Of a stretch of DNA of 49,819 nucleotides, positions 43,082-49,819 are shown piece by piece. The DNA lies in contig NZ_NDHW01000108.1 of the NCBI RefSeq assembly GCF_002251945.1, positions 1 through 49,819 on the forward strand, written 5' to 3'. The number at the start of each line of letters is the position of its first letter. The stretch's first letter is position 1. Both the position numbers and the translations under genes were made by a program. The notes beneath the pieces are model-generated. The model did no database searches and had not been told where the DNA came from. It worked only from the letters and a program-made list of their open reading frames with translations. The DNA is from Pseudanabaena sp. SR411 (lineage in GTDB: Bacteria; Cyanobacteriota; Cyanobacteriia; Pseudanabaenales; Pseudanabaenaceae).

Positions 43082-44224
43082 ATGAAAGCCATGATCTTGG
43101 CTGCGGGTAAAGGTACTAGAATCCGCCCGATCACGAATATCATGCCTAAGCCCATGATCCCGATCATGCAAAAGCCTGTAATGGAGTTCTTAGTTGAGTT
43201 ACTAAGACAGCACGGCTTTGATCGGATCATGGTTAACGTTAGCCACTTGTCAGAAGAGATCGAAAACTATTTTCGAGACGGGCAAAAATTTGGCGTGCAG
43301 ATGGCCTATTCCTTTGAAGGAACTATTATTGATGGCAAACTCCAAGGTAGTGCGCTTGGTTCGGCTGGTGGGCTCAAAAAAATCCAAGATTTCTCTCCAT
43401 TTTTTGACGATACCTTTGTGGTTCTTTGTGGTGATGCTCTGATCGATCTCGATCTCACCTATGCCGTTAACTGGCATCGTCAAAAAAAGTCTCTAGCTAC
43501 GATTATTACTAAGACTGTTCCTAGAGATCAGGTGTCGAGCTATGGAGTTGTAGTTACAGACTCCGATGGTCGAATTAAGCAGTTTCAGGAAAAACCAAGT
43601 ATTGAGTCTGCGCTTAGCAACACGATCAATACAGGTATCTATATCTTCGAGCCAGAAATTCTCGATTATGTGCCTTCAGGTGTGGAATTTGACCTTGGCA
43701 GTGATTTGTTTCCTAAGTTGGTATCAGCTAATCTTCCTTTCCATGCCATTTCCATGGACTTTCAATGGGTAGATATTGGTAAAGTTCCTGATTATTGGCA
43801 AGCAATCCAAGATGTCCTTTCAGACAAAATTAAAAACGTGAATATTCCTGGACATGAAGTTAGACCAGGCGTTTATACAGGTTTAAATGTTTCGGTGAAT
43901 TGGGATAAGGTGGATATCCGTGGACCTGTCTATATTGGTGGCATGACTCAAATAGAGGATGGTGCGACTATCATTGGTCCAACAATGATTGGCCCTAACT
44001 GTCATGTTTGCAGTGGTGCTGTGGTTGAGCGCAGTGTGATTTTTGAGTATTCGCGCTTATCAGATGTGCGGTTAGTTGATAAGTTGGTGTTTGGGCGTTA
44101 TTGTGTTGACAAAACGGGCGCAACTATTGACTTGCAAGCAGCAGCCTTAGATTGGTTAATTACCGATGCTAGACATCAACAGCAATCTCAATCTCCTTTA
44201 GAATTTTCTAGAGTTGCTTCTTAA
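43082..44224 (+). CDS. Sugar-nucleotide pyrophosphorylase (mannose-1-P guanylyltransferase type)
   Basis: A 380-residue nucleotidyltransferase. The N-terminal catalytic domain begins MKAMILAAGKGTRIRPITNIMPKPMIPI and has GSAGGLKKIQDFSPFFDDTFVVLCGDALIDLDL. From about residue 270 a left-handed beta helix with hexapeptide repeats follows (VYIGGMTQIEDGATIIGPTMIGPNCHVCSGA). The fold is shared by mannose-1-phosphate guanylyltransferases and glucose-1-phosphate nucleotidyltransferases; the exact substrate cannot be read from the sequence. AGGAGA lies just upstream of the start. Confidence 0.85.
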   Translation: MKAMILAAGKGTRIRPITNIMPKPMIPIMQKPVMEFLVELLRQHGFDRIMVNVSHLSEEIENYFRDGQKFGVQMAYSFEGTIIDGKLQGSALGSAGGLKKIQDFSPFFDDTFVVLCGDALIDLDLTYAVNWHRQKKSLATIITKTVPRDQVSSYGVVVTDSDGRIKQFQEKPSIESALSNTINTGIYIFEPEILDYVPSGVEFDLGSDLFPKLVSANLPFHAISMDFQWVDIGKVPDYWQAIQDVLSDKIKNVNIPGHEVRPGVYTGLNVSVNWDKVDIRGPVYIGGMTQIEDGATIIGPTMIGPNCHVCSGAVVERSVIFEYSRLSDVRLVDKLVFGRYCVDKTGATIDLQAAALDWLITDARHQQQSQSPLEFSRVAS

Positions 44225-44257
44225 AAGAAGGGTGGCGCATTGCGCCACCCTTCTTTT
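44223..44257. terminator. Bidirectional terminator
   Basis: AAAAGAAGGGTGGCGC and GCGCCACCCTTCTTTT pair exactly over 16 bases with loop ATT between convergent genes. Confidence 0.85.
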
Positions 44258-44267
44258 TATCTGACTT

Positions 44268-45833
44268 TTATCTGCCACGAACACGCATGAACTGATCAAT
44301 ACCTCTTGCGATCGCATCAGCCATCTGTTTTTGATAGTTAGGATTGCTGAGGTTTCTCGCCTCAGTTGGATTAGTCACAAAGCCAGTCTCGACTAAAATT
44401 GCAGGCATCGAAGTTTTAGCAATTACATAAAAACCTGCACCTCTAACGGATCGATCTCTTGCACCTGTAGCCGAGATGATCTGTGAATGCACATAGCTAG
44501 CTAGTTCTTTGCCAACTGTTGAGTTGCGTGAATGGTAGGTTTCGATCCCACTGATGCCGCTATTACCTGGAGCAAGCGCATTGGCATGAACACTTACAAA
44601 CACATCAGCTCTAATGCGTTCTGCAAGGGCAACTCGTGGCTCTAAATCAATTTCTACATCATTAGTACGAGTGTAATAAACTGTATAGCCCATTGCCTGT
44701 AAAGCTTGTCCTAAATTTAGGCTGATCGGCAAGACTACATTTTTTTCATATATGCCATTAGCTACTGCCCCTGGATCTCGACCTCCGTGTCCTGCATCAA
44801 CTACGATTACTCCTCGGCGACGATCGCCTGTATTTGGGACAGTTTGGTTAACAGGATTATTATTAGGTAAGGGTGTTTGGTTATTCGGAACAACGCTATT
44901 TAATGAAACTTGTAATTGAATTTGTTGATTATTGAGACGTTGAGTTTCGCGCACTTGCCAACCAGCGATCGTTTTGATCCCAATTTCCACAGAGTTTCCT
45001 ACTTGTGTCAACCGAATTCTTTCGATGGGACTGTTGGCTGCAAGACTGGGGCGCTGCAAATTGGGCGAGATTCTAGCATTGGCAACCGTTAAGTTATAAG
45101 TGCCTGATGTGGGATCAACATTAGCTCGATAGCTCACTGGTTGGTTGGCTGAGACTATTAGTTGCCCAGTACTGCTAAAACTCAATCTTTCGATCGCTGC
45201 AGGTGCAGAAGATATGGGACTGCTGGGGGTATTGATTGGTCTAGGGAGACTCAAATTGGGATTGACGGAGGGATTAATGGGTATCGCTTGAGCCGTTTGA
45301 TTTGATGGAGTGAGTAGTAGTGTGCTAGTGGCGGCGATATACTGACCTTGCCATGCAACTTTGCTATTAGGATCACTGCTATCGAGATCAAAAACTAGTC
45401 TGGCGATCGCAGGATTATTCTGAAACTGGGCAACTCTGACTTGTTTAATGCCGAGTCGGTTCATAGGCAGAGTTGATTGATGTAACTGTTGCGCCAAATT
45501 CGTATTTTGGAGATCGACAATTAAGCGATCAGGATTATCCTCCCTTTGGATGCGAATTTGAGGATTAGCATTAACTGTTAGCATTAAGCCATTGTTAGTT
45601 GCTCGAATGCTATTTAGTTGAACTTTACTAGATAAGTTAGATATATTGTTGATCGACTGTGCTTGTAACGCCCCTACGACAGGGCTGATATAGCCAGTAG
45701 CTACAGTCATCAAAATTCCAACTGCTAGTTGTCGATATCGCAAAGTAGTTCTCCCGTGGGCATAAAGATCTAAAAGTTGAGAAGATCGAACAGCTAGATT
45801 CTTGATAGATTTTTGATCTAGGGCGTTCCCCAT
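44268..45833 (-). CDS. AMIN-domain N-acetylmuramoyl-L-alanine amidase, second copy
   Basis: A 521-residue periplasmic cell-wall hydrolase. Residues 35-55 look like an uncleaved or late signal/anchor (LAVGILMTVATGYISPVVGA). An AMIN domain (about 70-170; LIVDLQNTNLAQQL, VRVAQFQNNPAIARLVFDL) and a second AMIN-like repeat (about 215-310) precede a catalytic Amidase_3 domain (about 340-515). The zinc site is intact: VVDAGHGGRDPG, GIYEKNVVL, SVHANAL, ILVETGFVTNP. It starts 5 bases after the preceding paralogue, so the two are cotranscribed. Relatives (AmiC) drill the cell-cell communication pores in filamentous cyanobacteria, a role inferred here. Confidence 0.9.
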   Translation of the reverse strand: MGNALDQKSIKNLAVRSSQLLDLYAHGRTTLRYRQLAVGILMTVATGYISPVVGALQAQSINNISNLSSKVQLNSIRATNNGLMLTVNANPQIRIQREDNPDRLIVDLQNTNLAQQLHQSTLPMNRLGIKQVRVAQFQNNPAIARLVFDLDSSDPNSKVAWQGQYIAATSTLLLTPSNQTAQAIPINPSVNPNLSLPRPINTPSSPISSAPAAIERLSFSSTGQLIVSANQPVSYRANVDPTSGTYNLTVANARISPNLQRPSLAANSPIERIRLTQVGNSVEIGIKTIAGWQVRETQRLNNQQIQLQVSLNSVVPNNQTPLPNNNPVNQTVPNTGDRRRGVIVVDAGHGGRDPGAVANGIYEKNVVLPISLNLGQALQAMGYTVYYTRTNDVEIDLEPRVALAERIRADVFVSVHANALAPGNSGISGIETYHSRNSTVGKELASYVHSQIISATGARDRSVRGAGFYVIAKTSMPAILVETGFVTNPTEARNLSNPNYQKQMADAIARGIDQFMRVRGR

Positions 45834-45838
45834 ATTAT

Positions 45839-47302
45839 CTATCTTCGGTAAGATTTCAAGAATTGATCGATTCCTTGAGCGATCGCTGCGGCCATTCGCC
45901 CTTGATAGTTACTGTCGACTAACCTTGATGCTTCTGATGGATTAGTAATAAATCCAGTTTCCACCAAAATTGCAGGCATTGAAGTTTTCGTAACTACATA
46001 AAATCTAGCTGACCTCACACCACGGTCATTTGCACCTGTACTAGCAATAATCTGCTGATGTACCAATTCTGCAAGATTCTTACCTAAGGACGCATTAGGC
46101 GCATGATAAGTTTCAACTCCATTTACTTGTGATGAACTTGCATCAAGGGAATTAACATGAACACTGACAAATGCACTCGCTCTAGCATTCTCCGCCATCT
46201 GCACTCTTGGTTCTAGATCGAGATCAATATCCTCAGTGCGTGTATACATCACAGAATATCCCATTTGCTGCAATATCCTGCCGAGCTGTTTACTCATTGC
46301 TAGCACAATATCTTTTTCGTAAATTCCATTTCTAGTAGCGCCTACATCTGGACCACCATGCCCTGGATCAATTACAACTAGTTGACGACCAGACGTTACA
46401 TTCCCATAGTTGGGTTGAACTTGCGATCGCGTATTTGGGGGAATACTTGCTGTAACTTGTCCAACACTTGTCAACTGTAAAGCGATCGCTTGGGGATTAG
46501 TTCGACCAGCATCACTAATTTGCCAACCTGAGACCATTTTTACGCTAACGACTACCGCATCACCCGCCTGCGTGAGGCGAATTTGCTCAATGGGGCTATT
46601 TGCTCCTAAGACTGGGCGGCGTAACTGCGATGAAATACGAGTCGCAGGAATAGTCAAACTATAAGTATTATTTGCTAAATCTAGGCTGCTCCGATAAGCG
46701 ATCGCTCGACTAGCCTGAATTACCAGTTGACCGTAACCATTAAACGATAAACCGTCAATAGTCGTCGGTAAGCTATTATTAGCTACAGGCAAGGCTTTAA
46801 GGGGCAAACTATTGGTTGTATTTACAGCTACTGCCAGATCTATGGGGCGAAGTACTAATAAACCTCGTGCTTGATCAAAAGAACTTTGCCAATTGATAGG
46901 ACTAGTAGTATCTAGGTCAAAAACTAATCGAGCGATCGCAGGGGACTTTTGAAACTGGGCTACTCTAACTTGCCGTACCCCGTAGCGATTTATAGACACT
47001 ACGGAGTTATGGATATAAGGCGAAACTTCAGTTGCTTGTAAATCTAAAATAATGCGATCGGGGTTAGCTACTCTCGATGTCCGCATCTGAGGAATGCCAT
47101 TAATTTGTAAGGCAAATCCATCAGCATTAACTTGGACATTGCGTAACTGTAGCTGCTGGCTTGATGATGGTAGTTGTGCTTGGAGGTTATTATCCTGCAC
47201 TGGCGACCCAAGTGGCACTTCAGCATTAATTGCTTGTGTACCTAAACATGCCCCAGCCATTAACAGTATTAGCCATAGCGATTGTCTGTAATATGGGTTC
47301 AA
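45839..47302 (-). CDS. AMIN-domain N-acetylmuramoyl-L-alanine amidase, first copy
   Basis: A 487-residue paralogue of the next gene, with a clear signal peptide (SLWLILLMAGACLGTQAINA), two AMIN-like regions and an Amidase_3 domain (about 310-485) with VIDPGHGGPDVG, GIYEKDIVLAM, SVHVNSLDASSSQ and ILVETGFITNP. The order is the same and the catalytic domains are very similar, so the pair is a tandem duplication. It follows murI by about 40 bp. The tandem arrangement recalls amiC1/amiC2 of Nostoc (family knowledge), supporting a role in septum or nanopore formation. Confidence 0.9.
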   Translation of the reverse strand: MNPYYRQSLWLILLMAGACLGTQAINAEVPLGSPVQDNNLQAQLPSSSQQLQLRNVQVNADGFALQINGIPQMRTSRVANPDRIILDLQATEVSPYIHNSVVSINRYGVRQVRVAQFQKSPAIARLVFDLDTTSPINWQSSFDQARGLLVLRPIDLAVAVNTTNSLPLKALPVANNSLPTTIDGLSFNGYGQLVIQASRAIAYRSSLDLANNTYSLTIPATRISSQLRRPVLGANSPIEQIRLTQAGDAVVVSVKMVSGWQISDAGRTNPQAIALQLTSVGQVTASIPPNTRSQVQPNYGNVTSGRQLVVIDPGHGGPDVGATRNGIYEKDIVLAMSKQLGRILQQMGYSVMYTRTEDIDLDLEPRVQMAENARASAFVSVHVNSLDASSSQVNGVETYHAPNASLGKNLAELVHQQIIASTGANDRGVRSARFYVVTKTSMPAILVETGFITNPSEASRLVDSNYQGRMAAAIAQGIDQFLKSYRR

Positions 47303-47342
47303 AAAATTACTCCCACTTGACTAGAGCTTACCAATCAAAACT

Positions 47343-48173
47343 TTAAGACAGCAATTCTACAGGAGATAGGTAAACTTTTTCCACCAACGGAGTCTTTCCT
47401 AACCAGCGTCGTGATACTTGAGCAAAACGATCTGGATCGCCGCTTACAAAAAACCGTGTTTCAGCGCGATCGCTACGATTATCTAAGCATCTTAGCCCCA
47501 TCAAATCTAACTCTTGGCTCGCAGCCCTCACCACATAAGAAGCAGGATTCACTAGCGCTACATGAGACGGCAAAATTTGGCGTAAAACCCCCGACAAATG
47601 TGGGTAATGTGTACAACCCAAAACTAAGGTGTCAATGTTTGCCTCAATCAGTGGTTGTAAATATTCCTTGGCTACTTGCATTGTGTATGGATCGTTGATC
47701 CGATCCGATTCAATCAAAGGTACAAATTCAGGACAATCTACCTGAAACACCTGTGCTTGGGGATCGCTTTCACAAATAGCCCTTACATAAGCTTCACTTT
47801 TGACAGTCGCGGTCGTGGCAATTACCCCAATCCGCTTGCCTTTACCCACCGCTGCTCTCGCCCCTGGCAAAATCAACCCCAAAATCGGCAAATCAAAATC
47901 CTTTCGCACTATATCTAATGCTAAAGCCGAACTGGTATTACAAGCCATGATTGCCATTTTGACCTGCTCAGACTGCATCCAGTGCAAAATCTCATACACA
48001 TACTCAATGATCTCAGCAGGCGATCGCTTCCCGTAGGGCAATCTTGCTGTATCACCGAAATAAACCACAGACTCATTAGGCAATTGGCGATGAACTTCTT
48101 GTAAAACCGTAAGTCCCCCAACCCCACTATCAAAAACACCAATAGGGAACCGAGCTTCTTGCTGCAAAAACAT
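47343..48173 (-). CDS. murI: Glutamate racemase
   Basis: A 276-residue enzyme making D-glutamate for peptidoglycan. The motifs are PIGVFDSGVGGLTVLQEV, VYFGDTARLPYGKRS, MACNTSSALAL and LVLGCTHYPHL, with both catalytic Cys present. I chose the ATG before FLQQEARFPIG, with GAGG six bases upstream; four earlier codons start at GTG. It leads the amidase pair, so D-Glu supply and wall remodelling sit in one unit. Confidence 0.94.
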   Translation of the reverse strand: MFLQQEARFPIGVFDSGVGGLTVLQEVHRQLPNESVVYFGDTARLPYGKRSPAEIIEYVYEILHWMQSEQVKMAIMACNTSSALALDIVRKDFDLPILGLILPGARAAVGKGKRIGVIATTATVKSEAYVRAICESDPQAQVFQVDCPEFVPLIESDRINDPYTMQVAKEYLQPLIEANIDTLVLGCTHYPHLSGVLRQILPSHVALVNPASYVVRAASQELDLMGLRCLDNRSDRAETRFFVSGDPDRFAQVSRRWLGKTPLVEKVYLSPVELLS

Positions 48174-48279
48174 GCACATCCTCACACTTCACATGCATCA
48201 CAGTAAAGCATACTTTTCTTAACGTGAATATCAGCGTAACTAATTAACCTCAAATACAATTTCCGCAGACACTCATGCC

Positions 48280-48312
48280 AAAGCAAAAAACGGCGTAGTC
48301 GTTTTTTGCTTT
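48280..48312. repeat. 15-bp hairpin with GGC-GTA-GTC apex
   Basis: AAAGCAAAAAACGGC and GTCGTTTTTTGCTTT pair with one G-U pair around loop GTA. It resembles the ATGGC-GTA-GCCAT hairpins and lies between divergent genes. Confidence 0.65.
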
Positions 48313-48391
48313 AAAAAAACTTACTGGGGTTACTTTTCAATTCACTTAATTCACACAAGAGCCGTCAAGCTTTTATGAATTGGTACTATCA

Positions 48392-48452
48392 ACATAAAAA
48401 CCAGAAAGATATAGCAACGCCTAGCGTTGCTATATCTTTCTGGTTTTTATGT
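48392..48452. repeat. Perfect 29-bp palindrome, longest stem in the window
   Basis: Arms 48392-48420 and 48424-48452 are exact complements over 29 bases with loop CTA. The flank after it, TTTTTATGTCTTAACGG...GCTATA, matches the flank after the copy at 15813. It lies upstream of ppa and not at a gene end. Confidence 0.8.
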
Positions 48453-48574
48453 CTTAACGGTACTTGCGATCGCTATACTTTTTCTAGACAGCCTGCGATC
48501 TCCTAAGCGACTAGCATCTGTCATATGTAGAAAAATAAAAACTCAAAAACTAAAACTAAATCAAGGAGTACTCA

Positions 48575-49093
48575 ATGGACTTATCGCGCATTCCCCCCCA
48601 ACCCAAAGCAGGTATCCTCAACGTCCTGATCGAAATTCCCGCAGGCAGCAAAAATAAATACGAATTCGACAAAGACCTCAATGCCTTCGCTCTTGATCGC
48701 GTCCTTTATTCCTCGGTCCAATATCCCTATGACTATGGTTTTGTCCCCAACACCCTTGCTGATGATGGCGACCCCCTTGATGGCATGGTGATCATGGATC
48801 AACCCACATTCCCTGGTTGCGTTATTCCCGCACGTCCCATCGGTATGCTGATCATGATTGATGGCGGCGATCGCGACGAAAAGATCCTTTGTGTTCCTGC
48901 CAAAGATCCCCGCTACGCTGATGTCAAAACCTTAGCCGACATTGCCCCTCATCGCCTTGAAGAAATTGCTGAATTTTTCCGTTCCTATAAAAACCTAGAA
49001 AAGAAAGTCACGGAAATCAGAGGATGGGAAGGTGTAGAAGCAGTTCAAGCTCTTGTAACTAAATCAATTGAAGCAGCATTGCCTAAATCCTAA
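48575..49093 (+). CDS. ppa: Inorganic pyrophosphatase
   Basis: A 172-residue cytoplasmic family I enzyme that splits pyrophosphate. The signature is [23 protein letters not shown], with metal-binding acidic residues in DDGDPLD and the later [17 protein letters not shown]. The length is normal. AAGGAG lies nine bases before the ATG. Confidence 0.96.
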
Positions 49094-49459
49094 TTTTTTT
49101 TGGAGCCTAGAATCCTTCTACCATAAGGAATAGACGAGCCAAAGCAAACTATTCTCAAAACTTTCTTTAAGAAAACGCTTGACAAAGCATTGTAACCTTG
49201 CTAACTTAATAAAGCGCTGAAGGGAGAGGCGAGCGAAAGCGAAGCGAACCCGACACAAGAAAAGCGCTAAGAACCTAGACAACCAAATAGTTTGAAAGCT
49301 TTAAGAAACCAATAAACCTCGTCAAGAAATAAAAAAGACTAGATTATTGAAAGATAACTAGCTATCCGACAGGATAAGCGAAAAGCTTAAAAAAGTCAAA
49401 CCCATCCGAAAGGAAAAAAGCTTTAGAAAAGTAGGAAGCAATTCTGAAAGTATAAAGAC
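49094..49459. other. rRNA operon leader region
   Basis: About 366 bp with the rRNA promoter (listed separately) and a leader of about 245 bases that has no coding sequence. Repeated AAAGCTTTAAGAA/AAAGCTTAAAAAA/AAAGCTTTAGAAA motifs at 49297-49311, 49382-49396 and 49419-49433 may be antitermination or RNase III-related signals. Confidence 0.5.
49179..49207 (+). promoter_or_regulatory. Promoter of the rRNA operon
   Basis: TTGACA (49179-49184) and TAACTT (49202-49207) are spaced by 17 bases, giving a start near 49214, about 245 bases before mature 16S rRNA. A perfect -35 box is what a strong rRNA promoter would have. Confidence 0.7.

Positions 49460-49819
<360 letters not shown>

Larger units (their letters stand above)
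48174..48574. other. Divergent intergenic region murI-ppa with two hairpins
   Basis: About 400 bp with no supported gene. It holds the hairpin 48280-48312 and the 29-bp palindrome 48392-48452, with the ppa promoter presumably between 48455 and 48560. Confidence 0.6.

Overview
The window is cyanobacterial chromosome. The evidence is a beta-carboxysome cluster (ccmO, ccmK2-K1-L-M-N), photosystem II genes psbN and psbH, a CAAD/CURT1-type thylakoid protein, and very frequent HIP1 octamers (GCGATCGC) in and between genes. The HIP1 density, modest GC content and many intergenic hairpins suggest a Pseudanabaena-like filamentous beta-cyanobacterium. The genus is an inference; the beta-cyanobacterial assignment is firm.

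Layout. 1-3300: a secreted FecR-domain protein, a lone ABC ATPase and a REC-GGDEF diguanylate cyclase. 3990-9730: carboxysome genes, with ccmO first and set apart by a long perfect hairpin, then ccmK2, ccmK1, ccmL, ccmM (four RuBisCO-small-subunit-like repeats and an internal start for the short form) and ccmN. 10056-13160: a small exported peptide, an RNase II/R (Zam-type) and a DUF433/DUF5615 toxin-antitoxin pair. 13390-16120: a 47-aa protein, cinA, khpA, rpsP, a three-hairpin intergenic region and a 50-aa membrane protein. 16129-19594: pyrB, an AT-rich HIP1-free restriction-modification island (C5-methyltransferase plus HNH nuclease) and a SpoU-type RNA methyltransferase. 19664-23505: class A beta-lactamase-like hydrolase, TxlA/HCF164-like thioredoxin, GPH-type symporter. 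23575-33379: infB, lepA, purM, proC, sepF, yggS/pipY. 33523-39924: a large multi-PAS adenylate cyclase, an acidic-tailed DnaK, a CAAD protein and a STAS protein. 40386-44224: 3-methyladenine glycosylase, moaE, psbN divergent from psbH, tatA-pth and a sugar-nucleotide pyrophosphorylase. 44268-49093: a murI / AMIN-amidase / AMIN-amidase cluster and ppa. The window ends in the first 360 bases of a 16S rRNA gene with a good upstream promoter.

The most distinctive non-coding signal is a large set of intergenic hairpins. Most have exactly three loop bases closed as GC-NNN-GC. Several have perfect 19-29 bp stems whose sequence differs from site to site, with shared outer ends (AAACCCAA...TTGGGTTT), a shared flank (GTCCTAA or its variants) and TATAGC boundaries. 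They behave like a family of small palindromic elements, some serving as terminators. Together with the carboxysome arrangement (internal CcmM start, conserved gamma-carbonic anhydrase site, adjacent Zam-type RNase), this is the part most worth a second look. I found no CRISPR array, prophage, transposase or tRNA gene.
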